Below, in pieces: positions 32,898 through 40,481 of a stretch of 40,481 nucleotides of DNA (the stretch's first letter is position 1; every line of letters starts with the position of its first letter). This DNA is from Bacteroidota bacterium (GTDB lineage Bacteria; Bacteroidota; Bacteroidia; Bacteroidales; VadinHA17). The notes beneath the pieces are model-generated. The model made no database searches. It was not told where the DNA came from and saw nothing but the letters and a program-made list of their open reading frames with translations. A program made the translations under genes and the position numbers. The stretch is taken from the NCBI GenBank assembly GCA_011049175.1, contig DSCJ01000122.1:1-40481 (forward strand), in the 5' to 3' direction.

Positions 32898-33539
32898 ATG
32901 CAGATACGGAACAATATCCGCCGTTTGCTTCAGTACCGCATGTGCCTGATCCGTTTCAGGGAGCTTGGTTTTGAAAGGGTCTATTCCTACAGTCTGGGAC
33001 GGGAAGCCGGAGTAAGCCCCGAACAGATCCGGAAGGATTTTTCCCGGTTCGGTATCAAGGGAAACAAGCGGGGAGGTTACCTGATAAGTGAACTGCTCGA
33101 TTCACTGAACTATATTTTCGGGAAAAATGAACTCCAGGATGTCATACTCATTGGAGTGGGAAATATCGGAATGGCTCTTGCACGGTACAACTGCGGCTTC
33201 TTTAAAAGAAGAAAATACATTGTGGCTGGTTTCGACATCGATCCTTCCAAAATCAGAAAGATCAATGAAATCCCTGTTTTGCCCATGGAGGTAATGCCAC
33301 GTTTTGTGAAGGAGAACGGAATTACTGTGGGAATCATGGCAGTCCCGGCTGTTTCCGCACAGGAAGTCTGCAACAGCCTGGTGAATGCAGGCATTAAAGG
33401 AATTATGAATTTTGCCCCCATTGTGCTGAAAGCGCCCAAACACGTGGTAATTGAAAACATTAACCTGTGCAATGTGCTGGAAAGTGTGATCTACTGTGCC
33501 AACTATGCCCGGGATGATCTGGGCGTGCTGGAGTGCTGA
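32898..33539 (+). CDS. rex: Redox-sensing transcriptional repressor Rex
   Basis: A 213-residue repressor that senses the NADH/NAD+ ratio: NADH releases it from DNA. A winged-helix domain (about 1-78) includes YSLGREAGVSPEQIRKDFSRFG, the recognition helix of the family, and the wing KGNKRGGY. The Rossmann domain that binds NAD(H) has GVGNIG (86-91), then GFDIDPSKI and the later AVPAVSAQEVCNSLVNAGIKGIMNFAP. Length is standard. It is divergent from the hydrogenase operon, with operator-like sites on both sides of the 259-base gap, which otherwise holds AT-rich sequence and no gene. The position implies control of the NAD-linked hydrogenase by cell redox state, and of itself. Confidence 0.95.
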   Translation: MQIRNNIRRLLQYRMCLIRFRELGFERVYSYSLGREAGVSPEQIRKDFSRFGIKGNKRGGYLISELLDSLNYIFGKNELQDVILIGVGNIGMALARYNCGFFKRRKYIVAGFDIDPSKIRKINEIPVLPMEVMPRFVKENGITVGIMAVPAVSAQEVCNSLVNAGIKGIMNFAPIVLKAPKHVVIENINLCNVLESVIYCANYARDDLGVLEC

Positions 33540-33631
33540 GGACTTTTCCTAACGGATCATTTACTTTTCCGAAGGCAATATAAACATGGATAGATACGGA
33601 ATGTCTATAGAATGAGTGTACGGAAAATAAT

Positions 33632-33681
33632 AAACTACGTAGGTAACTACGTAGGAAACTACGTAGTTACCTACGTAGTTT
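33632..33681. repeat. Perfect 23-bp hairpin of four CTACGTAG units at 12-base period
   Basis: CTACGTAG, itself a palindrome, occurs four times at 33635, 33647, 33659 and 33671, exactly 12 bases apart. The 4-base linkers differ (GTAA, GAAA, TTAC) so that the entire block also forms a perfect 23-bp inverted repeat (33632-33654 and 33659-33681) with a GAAA loop. It sits in the 166-base gap between rex and hypF, 24 bases before hypF. There is no T-tract, so it is not a standard terminator. Confidence 0.9.
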
Positions 33682-33705
33682 CCGAATCAGGTAACAGGCG
33701 GATTT

Positions 33706-35976
33706 ATGAATGAACGCAAACCGGTAACCCGGGAGATCAGAATTACCGGACTGGTGCAGGGGGTGGGATTTCGCCCCTTTGTATACAGAATGGCCCTGGA
33801 ACACGGTGTTTGTGGGTATGTAAAGAATACCAATTCCTGTGTGTTGATCAGGGCCAGCGCTTTTCCCGATGAACTGGATATGTTTACGGAATCACTCCGT
33901 TTGCAGGCGCCGCCGGTAGCCGTGATCGAAAATATACAGTGGAAGGATATTCCGGGCGAAATCTTCCGTGATTTCAGGATTGCTTCCAGCGACGACCTTT
34001 CCGAAGAAGTAACCCGGGTGAGTCCCGATATCGCCGTGTGCGACAAGTGCCTGGCGGATATGAAAAGCCAGCCCGCACGCATCGCTTACCCTTTCCTGAA
34101 CTGCACGCATTGCGGTCCCCGTTTCACCATTGTGAAAAGTTTGCCGTACGACCGCCCGCGAACCACCATGAACGTTTTTTCCATGTGTTCCTCCTGCCGG
34201 AAGGAATACGAGGACATAACCGACAGGCGTTTCCATGCGCAGCCCGTGGCCTGTTGGGATTGCGGACCCGTTTGTTCACTGATTGTTCCAGGAAAGACCT
34301 TGACCGCTATTCAGGAAATACTGGAAACAGCCTGCCGGATCATCGACGGGGGAGGGGTCCTGGCCGTCAAAGGCATGGGAGGATTCCATCTGGCCTGTAA
34401 TGCGCTGGATCAGCAGTCCGTTTTGCGGCTGCGAAACATGAAAATGCGGGAGGCCAAGCCTTTTGCCGTTATGTTCCGCGATCTGCCAGCCCTCAGAGAA
34501 TACCTGGAAGTGACCCCGGAAGAGGAGGAAGCCCTGACTTCCTGGAGACGCCCGATCGTGATCATGAAAACCCGGAAAGAACTGGCCGGACCTGTGAGTA
34601 ACGGATTTCACACCACAGGAGCCATGTTGCCCTATATGCCGCTTCATTACCTCCTATTCGAAAAACTGAAAACACCGGTGATTGTGCTTACCAGTGGAAA
34701 TCTTTCCGACGAACCCATTCTTACCGTTAATGAGGATGCCCGACGCATCATGGGGCCCCTGACCGATGGTGTGCTGGATTACAACCGCGAGATACACAAC
34801 CGGACGGATGATTCGGTGGTGATGGCAGTGCGTGGAAAGACCCGGATTATCAGGCGTTCCCGGGGTTATGTACCCAATCCCATTGTGACGAGGTGGAATA
34901 CCGAGGGAATTTTTGCCGCCGGGGCCGAACTGGTCAATTGCTTTGCCGTGGGAAAAGGCCGGTCGGCCATCATGAGCCAGTACATCGGTGACCTGAAAAA
35001 TGCGCCAACCTACGATTTCTACCGTGAAAGCGTGGAGCGTTTCTGCAGCCTGTTCCGGATGAAACCTGCTCTGGCAGTATGCGATATGCACCCCGATTAT
35101 CTTTCCACCGGTTATGCACAGGAACTGGGAGTGCCCGTGACGGACGTGCAACACCACCATGCCCACATGGCTTCGGTCATGGCCGAACACGGCCTTGCCG
35201 GGCCCTGCCTGGGAATCTGCTTTGATGGTACGGGGTACGGAACCGACGGGCAAATATGGGGCGGTGAGTTTCTGTTGGGAGACCTTACCGGGTTTGAAAG
35301 GAAGGCACGTTTCAGGTATGTTCCCGTACCGGGTGGAGATGCCGCAACCCGTGAACCCTGGCGTATGGCCCTTTCATACCTTCTGGATACCTTTGGGGAG
35401 GAGGTACGGGAACTTCCCCTATCCTGGATCGGGGAGATTCCTTCGCAACGCCTTGATCTGATTATTCATGCCTGGCAGGGACGGGTGAATGCTCCTATGT
35501 CGTGCAGTGCGGGAAGATTGTTCGATGCCGTATCGGCCCTGCTGGGGATCTGTTTGTACAGCGGGTTTCATGCCGAAGCACCCATGCGGCTGGAAAATGC
35601 GGCAGGAAAAGCCGAAGGCCCGACATATCCCTGGCAGGATGGGGAGGAAATCGATTTCAGGGATATGGTCCGGGAAATGGTCAGCGACCTGGCCGAAGGG
35701 GTTACGGTTGGCCGGATCGCTTCCCGGTTTCATTATACCCTGATCCGGATGTCGGTTGATGTAACGGAAAAGATCCTTGCCGGTACGGGTCCCCTGCCCG
35801 TTTTACTTTCGGGAGGCAGCTTCCAGAACCGGCTACTGCTGGAAGGGGTGGAAACGGAGCTGGAGAGGAAAAAGATCAAAGTGTACAGCAACCTGCGGGT
35901 TCCGGTAAACGACGGAGGTATTGCCCTGGGCCAGATGGTGATAGCTGCAGCCAGGAAGGAAGCCGGGATGTTATAA
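33706..35976 (+). CDS. hypF: Carbamoyltransferase HypF
   Basis: A 756-residue enzyme that makes the cyanide ligands of the [NiFe] site from carbamoyl phosphate, passing the carbamoyl group to HypE. Domains in order: acylphosphatase-like (about 1-95, with LVQGVGFRPFVYR), two zinc-finger pairs (CDKCLADM ... CTHCGPRF; CSSCRKEY ... CWDCGPVC, about 110-190), the YrdC-like nucleotide-binding domain (about 195-385) and the Kae1-like carbamoyl transfer domain (about 395-750) with HHHAHMASVM and GICFDGTGYGTDG. All landmarks are intact. Follows rex in the same direction with the hairpin element in between, and is convergent with hypE (29 bases between stops). Confidence 0.97.
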   Translation: MNERKPVTREIRITGLVQGVGFRPFVYRMALEHGVCGYVKNTNSCVLIRASAFPDELDMFTESLRLQAPPVAVIENIQWKDIPGEIFRDFRIASSDDLSEEVTRVSPDIAVCDKCLADMKSQPARIAYPFLNCTHCGPRFTIVKSLPYDRPRTTMNVFSMCSSCRKEYEDITDRRFHAQPVACWDCGPVCSLIVPGKTLTAIQEILETACRIIDGGGVLAVKGMGGFHLACNALDQQSVLRLRNMKMREAKPFAVMFRDLPALREYLEVTPEEEEALTSWRRPIVIMKTRKELAGPVSNGFHTTGAMLPYMPLHYLLFEKLKTPVIVLTSGNLSDEPILTVNEDARRIMGPLTDGVLDYNREIHNRTDDSVVMAVRGKTRIIRRSRGYVPNPIVTRWNTEGIFAAGAELVNCFAVGKGRSAIMSQYIGDLKNAPTYDFYRESVERFCSLFRMKPALAVCDMHPDYLSTGYAQELGVPVTDVQHHHAHMASVMAEHGLAGPCLGICFDGTGYGTDGQIWGGEFLLGDLTGFERKARFRYVPVPGGDAATREPWRMALSYLLDTFGEEVRELPLSWIGEIPSQRLDLIIHAWQGRVNAPMSCSAGRLFDAVSALLGICLYSGFHAEAPMRLENAAGKAEGPTYPWQDGEEIDFRDMVREMVSDLAEGVTVGRIASRFHYTLIRMSVDVTEKILAGTGPLPVLLSGGSFQNRLLLEGVETELERKKIKVYSNLRVPVNDGGIALGQMVIAAARKEAGML

Positions 35977-36005
35977 AGATGGCAGGCGGAAGTTTTTCCT
36001 GTGCC

Positions 36006-37040
36006 CTAACATATCCTGGGCAACTGTTCCCCTGAGATCATGTCCACAATCCGGGTGCTTCCGATAACGGTTTCCATTTCCACCAGCTTGTCGCGACTAT
36101 CGAGCACCTCACCTATACAGGCAGCCTCCTTTCCCAGCGGATCGGCCCGTATGATTTTCAGCACCTTCTGTTCATCACCGGGATCGACAATGAGCAGGAG
36201 TTTTCCCTCGTTGGCAATGTACAGGGGATCGAGGCCCAGGATTTCGCAGGCACCCTGTACGGCTCCGGCCACCGGAATGTCCTTTTCCCTGATTATGAAC
36301 CGGTAACCGCATGAACGGCTGATCTCGTTCAGTGCACTGGCCACACCTCCCCGCGTGGGGTCGCGCATCACCCGGATACCGGCTCCCGAAGCCATGATCT
36401 TTTCCACCATATGGTTCAGGGGAGCGGTATCGCTTACGATTGGCGAATCGAATTCCAGGCCGGTGCGGGTGGACATGATGGCAATGCCGTGTTCTGCAAT
36501 TTTTCCGCTGAGCAGGATTTTGTCGCCCGGACGGCATGATGCGGGCGATACCTCCGTTTCCTCTCCGATGATTCCTATGCCGGAAGTGTTGATAAAGATC
36601 CGGTCGGCTTTACCGCGGTCAACTACCTTGGTATCGCCGGTTACTACCTTTACCCCGGCCCGGTCGGCTGCTTCCCGTACCGAGCAGATGATTTTCCAGA
36701 GCACCTCCATTTCCAGTCCTTCTTCCAGGATCAGTCCCAGGGAAATATACATGGGGCGGGCTCCGCAGCAGGCCAGGTCGTTCACGGTGCCGTTTACGGC
36801 CAGTTCGCCGATATTCCCTCCCGGGAAAATAATCGGCTGGATGACGTAGGAATCGGTGGAAAAGGCTATTCGCCGGCCTTCGAGGCGGATCATGGCCCCG
36901 TCGTGCGACAGGTCAAGCCAGGGATTGCTCAGGCAGGGCCTGATCATTTTTTCAAACAGCCGTGCCGACAATTTTCCACCTCCTCCATGCGCCAGCAAAA
37001 CCCTTTCATATTCGCTGATGGGAACAGGACATGACGGCAT
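36006..37040 (-). CDS. hypE: Hydrogenase maturation factor HypE
   Basis: A 344-residue AIR-synthase-like enzyme that dehydrates the carbamoyl group on its own C-terminal cysteine to a thiocyanate, the source of the cyanide ligands. The essential end PRIC is present (Cys as the final residue). The N-terminal VLLAHGGGGKLSARL and VVTGDTKVV, RDPTRGGVASALNEI are family motifs for ATP and dimer sites. The ATG at 37040 is preferred; a TTG at 37070 overlapping the hypD stop (TTGA) is also possible and would make translation coupled. It is the third gene of hypC-hypD-hypE. Confidence 0.95.
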   Translation of the reverse strand: MPSCPVPISEYERVLLAHGGGGKLSARLFEKMIRPCLSNPWLDLSHDGAMIRLEGRRIAFSTDSYVIQPIIFPGGNIGELAVNGTVNDLACCGARPMYISLGLILEEGLEMEVLWKIICSVREAADRAGVKVVTGDTKVVDRGKADRIFINTSGIGIIGEETEVSPASCRPGDKILLSGKIAEHGIAIMSTRTGLEFDSPIVSDTAPLNHMVEKIMASGAGIRVMRDPTRGGVASALNEISRSCGYRFIIREKDIPVAGAVQGACEILGLDPLYIANEGKLLLIVDPGDEQKVLKIIRADPLGKEAACIGEVLDSRDKLVEMETVIGSTRIVDMISGEQLPRIC

Positions 37041-37066
37041 ATTCCGGATATTTTTCTCTTTTTTTC

Positions 37067-38191
37067 TCAAGACCGGTTGTTTTGGTATTTACCGTATCTG
37101 AAGTAAGCGGCGCAGGTTCCTTCGGAGGATACCATGGGAGCACCCAGGGGGTGTTCGGGAGTGCAGGTCTTCCCGAATTCCGCACACTGGGCGGGAAGTA
37201 TCTTCCCCTGCAGCACCTCGCCGGCCAGGCATTTTCCGGCGCCGTGTTTTTTCTTTACGCGGAACTCAAATGCTTTTTCTGCATCAAATTCGGCCCAGGC
37301 GGGTGACAGTTCCAGCCCGCTCATGGGAATGGTGCCCATTCCCCGCCATTCGCGATCGGTGACCTGGAATATTTCACGGATCAGCGCCTTGGCAGCCGGG
37401 TTTCCTTCTTTTTTTACGGCGCGCGCATAGGCATTGTGGACACGGTATTCCTTTTTCGCGAGCAAACGCACTGCATGCAGTATTCCCTGCAGAATATCAA
37501 CCGGTTCAAAGCCGGTCACCACGATGGGAGTACGGTAGGTTGCCGCGATGGGGATATACTCTTCGTATCCCATTACGGTGCAAACATGGCCGGCTGCCAG
37601 GAATGCGTGGATCCGCCCTCCGCCTTCGTTGAGCAGGGTGCGTATGGCCGGCGGGACCAGTACGTGGGAACTGAGCAGGAAGAAATTCTTCAATCCCCTG
37701 TTCCGGGCTTCTATTACGGCCAGGGCGTTGGCGGGAGCGGTGGTTTCAAAGCCCACCCCGAAGAAAACCACCTGTCGGGTAGGATTGTCTCCCGCAATCT
37801 TCAGGACATCCAGGGGGGAATACACCATACGCACATCGCCACCGGCGGCTTTTGCCGACAGCAGGTCGGTTTCCGATCCGGGAACCCGCAGCATATCACC
37901 GAAAGAGGCAAGAATGACCCCGTGCCTGCCGGCCAGGTCAATGGCCCGGTCTATTTTTTCAGTTGGGGTAACGCATACCGGGCATCCCGGACCGTGTATC
38001 AAGGTAATTTCCGGGGGAAGCAGGTCTTCCAGCCTGAATTTGAGGATGGAATGGGTTTGCCCTCCGCAGATTTCCATGATGGTCCATGGATGCCGGGTCT
38101 CCCTTTGTATTTTGCCTGCCAGTTCCTTCACCAGCCGGGCATCGCGGTATTCGTCAATGTATTTCAATGGCAGTGTGTTATGATGGGTCAC
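37067..38191 (-). CDS. hypD: Hydrogenase maturation factor HypD
   Basis: A 374-residue [4Fe-4S] protein forming, with HypC, the scaffold on which the Fe(CN)2CO group is built. Key cysteines are in MEICGGQTH and HGPGCPVC (the redox pair CPVC), GFETTAPA is kept, and the C-terminal cysteines ([23 protein letters not shown]) hold the cluster. The start is uncertain: GTG at 38191 overlaps hypC by 14 bases, while TTG at 38167 would give the family-like start MKYIDEYRD 10 bases after the hypC stop. No ATG lies in a suitable place. Confidence 0.95.
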   Translation of the reverse strand: MTHHNTLPLKYIDEYRDARLVKELAGKIQRETRHPWTIMEICGGQTHSILKFRLEDLLPPEITLIHGPGCPVCVTPTEKIDRAIDLAGRHGVILASFGDMLRVPGSETDLLSAKAAGGDVRMVYSPLDVLKIAGDNPTRQVVFFGVGFETTAPANALAVIEARNRGLKNFFLLSSHVLVPPAIRTLLNEGGGRIHAFLAAGHVCTVMGYEEYIPIAATYRTPIVVTGFEPVDILQGILHAVRLLAKKEYRVHNAYARAVKKEGNPAAKALIREIFQVTDREWRGMGTIPMSGLELSPAWAEFDAEKAFEFRVKKKHGAGKCLAGEVLQGKILPAQCAEFGKTCTPEHPLGAPMVSSEGTCAAYFRYGKYQNNRS

Positions 38192-38423
38192 CGGCCAGGT
38201 TGTCCATTTCCCGGAAGAGATTCAGGGTTTCCAGCGCTTCCTTTTCGTCGATCAGGCTCAGGGCAGTACCTACATGAGCCAGAATGAAGTTACCTTCTTT
38301 TGCCTCGGGCACCCATTGGATGCAGATGTCTTTTTTTACCCCGGCAAAATCCACTTTTGCCATGACCAGGTCAGGATTGCTTCTGTCAATGCTGATGATT
38401 TTTCCGGGAATGGCCAGGCACAT
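38178..38423 (-). CDS. hypC: Hydrogenase maturation chaperone HypC
   Basis: An 81-residue chaperone that carries the Fe(CN)2CO group with HypD and hands it to the large subunit. The ATG at 38423 gives the invariant start MCLAIPGKI, in which Cys2 is the functional ligand; an upstream in-frame ATG at 38459 would bury it and is rejected. Later stretches [32 protein letters not shown] match the family (a Gly-x-Tyr/Phe-x-Leu-x-His-x-Gly site). First gene of the hypCDE unit, divergent from hypA. Confidence 0.96.
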   Translation of the reverse strand: MCLAIPGKIISIDRSNPDLVMAKVDFAGVKKDICIQWVPEAKEGNFILAHVGTALSLIDEKEALETLNLFREMDNLAGDPS

Positions 38424-38579
38424 AATCCGCTCTTTTTTCGGTTTGAAATACTGCCTCAAAATACAAAAAAATTCACGGTTGGAGCAAACATGTTTTTTCT
38501 CTTCCCTCTGTCACCAAATTATCAGTTCTTTATCCGAACCAAAAAAAATTGAAAAATGCCGGATGTCATTGATTTTTTT

Positions 38580-38587
38580 TACATTTG
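38580..38587 (+). promoter_or_regulatory. Candidate -7 element for hypA
   Basis: TACATTTG matches TAnnTTTG and lies 25 bases before the ATG at 38612 in the 188-base hypC/hypA gap. It overlaps an in-frame TTG at 38585, so transcription would begin after it, which supports ATG as the true start. No good -33 element was seen. Confidence 0.45.
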
Positions 38588-38611
38588 ATCAGAAGGAACC
38601 CGGATAAATGT

Positions 38612-38980
38612 ATGCATGAACTGTCCATTGCTTTGAGGGTGATTGAGATAGCGCGGGAGGAAGCCGCCAGATCGGGCGCGGAAAAAATTACCGGTGTGGA
38701 GCTTGAAGTAGGAGAGCTTTCGGGTGTGATGATCGATGCACTGGAATTTGCTTTTTCTTCAGTAAGGGAAGAAAAGGGACTGGAAAATCTGCGGGTGGAT
38801 ATGCATATCATTCCGGCCAGGGCACGCTGCAGGGAGTGCGGAAAATATTATAAGGTGAAGCAGTTCTATGAAACCTGCCCCGTGTGCGGGGGAATGAACC
38901 CTGAACTGGTGAAGGGACGTGAGCTGAAGGTAAAATCGGTTACTGTGGAGCAGCCAGATACGGAAAAGAGTTCTCTGTAA
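38612..38980 (+). CDS. hypA: Nickel chaperone HypA
   Basis: A 122-residue metallochaperone that delivers nickel to the hydrogenase large subunit together with HypB. The ATG at 38612 gives the invariant start MHELSIAL, where His2 binds nickel; an upstream TTG at 38585 is therefore wrong. The zinc site has two CxxC pairs, CRECGKYY and CPVCGGMN, in the usual spacing. It is followed after 60 bases by hypB on the same strand and reads divergently from hypC. Confidence 0.96.
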   Translation: MHELSIALRVIEIAREEAARSGAEKITGVELEVGELSGVMIDALEFAFSSVREEKGLENLRVDMHIIPARARCRECGKYYKVKQFYETCPVCGGMNPELVKGRELKVKSVTVEQPDTEKSSL

Positions 38981-39040
38981 GGGGAATGAAGAGTTTATCA
39001 GAGCTAACAGGTTATTTACATAAAACCAAAAAAAATAACT

Positions 39041-39931
39041 ATGTGTGATACCTGCGGATGCGGTGAACCCGGAAACGGGTTTCTGATCACCCGGATGAAC
39101 CGGGACGGAAGCCATGAACATTTGCCCGGAGAGGGGCAGGGGGAAGGCCATACCCATACCCATGACCATACCCACGGCCATGTTCATTCCCATGAGGCTG
39201 GACATGAGCATGACCACGAGCATGAACATCATCACCATCACCATCACGGGGAAACTTCCCACGGGCATGTTCATAACACTGAAAAGAAAATTGAGCTGGA
39301 AGTGGATGTTCTCTCGAAGAACAATCTGCTGGCCGAAAGAAACCGGGGGTATTTTGAAGGAAAGGGCATTCTGGCCCTGAACTGGGTGAGTTCGCCGGGA
39401 TCGGGGAAAACGAGCATTCTGGAAAGGCTGGTGGAAGCCCTGGGAAAAGAAATGAACTTTTACCTGATAGAGGGAGACCAGCAATCGCTTCTCGATGCCG
39501 AGCGGATCAGCAAAACAGGGGTTCCTGTGGTACAGGTGAATACGGGCAGCGGATGCCATCTGGATGCAGCCATGGTGCAACAGGCGGTCAGGTCGCTCAA
39601 CCCTTCGGGCCACGGGATCCTGATGATTGAGAACGTGGGAAACCTGGTATGTCCGGCCCTTTTCGATCTGGGTGAGCATTTCCGGGTTCTGGTGGCCAGT
39701 GTGACCGAGGGGGATGATAAGCCATTGAAATATCCTGATATGTTCCAGACCTCGCAGGTGTGTTTGATCAATAAAACCGATCTGTTGCCTTACCTGGATA
39801 CCGATGTGAAGGTATTGAAGGAAAATGCCCTGCGGGTAAATCCCTCCCTGGAAATATTTGAGATGTCGGCCCGCACGGGCGAAGGGATGGAATTGTTTTA
39901 TGGGTGGTTACGCGGGAAGATGAAAAAATAA
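39041..39931 (+). CDS. hypB: Nickel-storing GTPase HypB
   Basis: A 296-residue SIMIBI-class GTPase that drives nickel insertion. The N-terminal CxxCGC site (Cys2, Cys5, Cys7) binds nickel tightly. Between residues 25 and 78 lie 24 histidines, including a run of seven (63-69), giving a nickel-storage tract as in the long-form HypB of some bacteria. The GTPase domain has the P-loop VSSPGSGKT (116-124), EGDQQS, NTGSGCHLD (metal-site Cys-His between subunits) and NKTDLLPY (guanine specificity). Length is normal for the His-rich form. Last of the hyp genes; the gap to hypA is 60 bases with nothing in it. Confidence 0.97.
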   Translation: MCDTCGCGEPGNGFLITRMNRDGSHEHLPGEGQGEGHTHTHDHTHGHVHSHEAGHEHDHEHEHHHHHHHGETSHGHVHNTEKKIELEVDVLSKNNLLAERNRGYFEGKGILALNWVSSPGSGKTSILERLVEALGKEMNFYLIEGDQQSLLDAERISKTGVPVVQVNTGSGCHLDAAMVQQAVRSLNPSGHGILMIENVGNLVCPALFDLGEHFRVLVASVTEGDDKPLKYPDMFQTSQVCLINKTDLLPYLDTDVKVLKENALRVNPSLEIFEMSARTGEGMELFYGWLRGKMKK

Positions 39932-39946
39932 ATTTTTACGAATTGT

Positions 39947-39976
39947 TTTGTGGAAATGCATTTTTATGTAATTTTG
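39947..39976 (+). promoter_or_regulatory. Bacteroidota-type promoter of tRNA-Asp
   Basis: TTTG (39947-39950), an 18-base spacer, then TAATTTTG (39969-39976) is a full match to the Bacteroidota housekeeping promoter. Transcription should start near 39983, about 50 bases before the tRNA. Confidence 0.75.
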
Positions 39977-40033
39977 CAGGGCCTTTTGAAAGCAGGGATT
40001 GCTTGTGGAAGGCAGTAATAACAAAAGTAACAG

Positions 40034-40107
40034 GGTGGCGTAGTTCAGTTGGTTAGAATGCCGGCCTGTCACGCCGGAGGTCGCGAGTTCGAGTCTCGTC
40101 GTCACCG
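40034..40107 (+). tRNA. tRNA-Asp (anticodon GTC)
   Basis: A full cloverleaf: acceptor GGTGGCG pairing with CGTCACC (one G-T pair), anticodon arm CCGGC-CTGTCAC-GCCGG with GTC at 40068-40070, T-arm with TTCGAGT, and discriminator G40107. CCA is not encoded. It reads Asp codons. Confidence 0.97.
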
Positions 40108-40115
40108 CATCCCTC

Positions 40116-40148
40116 AAAAATCCCCGCGGTTTTCCGCGGGGATTTTTT
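40116..40148 (+). terminator. Terminator of tRNA-Asp
   Basis: A 14-bp stem (AAAAATCCCCGCGG with its complement) around a TTTT loop, ending in a run of T (40143-40148), lies 9 bases after the tRNA. Confidence 0.9.
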
Positions 40149-40202
40149 GTTGGGGGGCAGCGGATCATGCTTGCATGAATCTGCTGCCCCCCAACAAAAA
40201 AC
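40142..40202. repeat. Long inverted repeat after the tRNA terminator
   Basis: TTTTTTGTTGGGGGGCAGC is repeated in reverse complement about 23 bases later (near 40183-40201), giving a hairpin of about 19 bp. It overlaps the T-run of the terminator and the first unit of the tandem repeat. Confidence 0.8.
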
Positions 40203-40481
40203 AGGTTGCGCAGCAACCGGTTTTTGAGGGATGCGGGATGGCTCAAAAAGAGTCCGCCGACCGAAGGGAGGCAATCTCGTCGTCAAGCAGGAAGGGCTGA
40301 GATATCAGGGAGTATGCTTGCATGAATCTGCTGCCCCCCAACAAAAAACAGGTTGCGCAGCAACCGGTTTTTGAGGGATGCGGGATGGCTCAAAAAGAGT
40401 CCGCAGACCGAAGGGATGCAATCTCGTCGTCAAGCAGGAAGGGCTGAGATATCAGGGAGTATGCTTGCATGAATCTGCTGC
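40167..40481. repeat. 147-bp tandem repeat, 2.1 units to the window edge
   Basis: Copies at 40167-40313 and 40314-40460 differ at two bases; a third begins at 40461. Each unit holds a terminator-like hairpin (GGTTGC-GCA-GCAACC with flanking A and T runs), a TCTCGTCGTCA stretch equal to the 3' part of the tRNA-Asp gene, and an inverted copy of the bases after the tRNA (CCGCATCCCTCAAAAA). No tRNA or coding frame is kept. The array may continue beyond the window. Confidence 0.9.

Noticed and set aside
33632-33681. CRISPR array
   Set aside because: Units are 8 bases with 4-base linkers; there are no unique spacers and no cas genes.
37436-38287. Long + strand frame of 283 codons opposite hypD/hypC
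   Set aside because: Antisense shadow; HypD and HypC motifs are complete on the minus strand and the + product resembles nothing.
38585-38611. TTG start of hypA at 38585
   Set aside because: It lies inside the -7 element, and HypA needs His2 directly after Met (MHELS), which the ATG at 38612 gives.
38759-39679. Met-rich minus frame of 306 codons opposite hypA/hypB
   Set aside because: The Met run is the complement of the HypB histidine codons; the GTPase motifs on the + strand are intact.
40053-40286. Minus-strand frame across tRNA-Asp with DETRTRDLR-type ending
   Set aside because: This is the well-known false protein read from the complement of a tRNA; the rest is repeat DNA.
40167-40481. 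CRISPR array or tRNA array
   Set aside because: The 147-bp units are repeated end to end without variable spacers and contain only an 11-base piece of the tRNA.

Overview
The window looks like a chromosomal piece of an anaerobic Bacteroidota bacterium (Bacteroidales/Marinilabiliales-like). The evidence is lipoproteins with SusCD-era style signals, a GH127 arabinofuranosidase beside a xylulokinase, a CarboxypepD_reg-like outer-surface protein, a DUF4180 protein, a THX ribosomal protein, and promoters of the Bacteroidota type (TTTG, about 18-20 bases, TAnnTTTG; best example ahead of the tRNA-Asp at 39947-39976). No phage, insertion sequence or CRISPR array was seen.

Layout. 1-8.2 kb is ordinary accessory and housekeeping DNA: a lipoprotein with a thioester-domain-like signature, a frameshifted metallophosphoesterase, a family-4-like uracil-DNA glycosylase, an ECF sigma factor with a probable membrane anti-sigma and a Spy/CpxP-like protein, a large TPR protein, a membrane protein and an exported L-isoaspartate methyltransferase. 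8.4-13.3 kb holds xylB, a GH127 enzyme and a CarboxypepD_reg-like protein. 13.3-18.9 kb holds glycerate kinase, DUF4180, a THX ribosomal protein carrying a long Lys/Ala tail, a sigma-54 response regulator and an APC permease. Between THX and the regulator, about 390 bases without a gene contain a sigma-54-like promoter and a strong terminator on the + strand, suggesting a small RNA.

18.9-32.6 kb is one long minus-strand operon (about 19 genes, gaps mostly under 20 bases or overlapping). It encodes an NAD(P)H/flavin module related to sulfhydrogenase beta/gamma (AsrA/AsrB type), a two-cluster ferredoxin, a group 4 membrane [NiFe] hydrogenase (NuoH, B, C, D and I-like subunits with both Ni-binding CxxC pairs), a complete Mrp antiporter set (MrpA split in two genes, then B-C-D-E-F-G), the hydrogenase maturation protease, a zinc-ribbon protein and a membrane protein. 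Divergent from it lies rex, the NADH/NAD+ sensor, with operator-like sites in the shared intergenic region. 33.7-39.9 kb supplies all six hyp maturation genes (hypF; hypC-hypD-hypE; hypA-hypB).

Taken together, 18.9-39.9 kb encodes the making and redox control of what I infer to be a Na+ or H+ coupled NAD(P)H:H2 oxidoreductase: an energy-converting hydrogenase whose electron input is a flavin/NAD module rather than free ferredoxin alone, with two large antiporter-like subunits. This is the strongest candidate for a little-described system here. A second striking element is a perfect 23-bp hairpin ahead of hypF built from four CTACGTAG palindromes at exact 12-base spacing. The right end has tRNA-Asp followed by a 147-bp tandem repeat running off the window.
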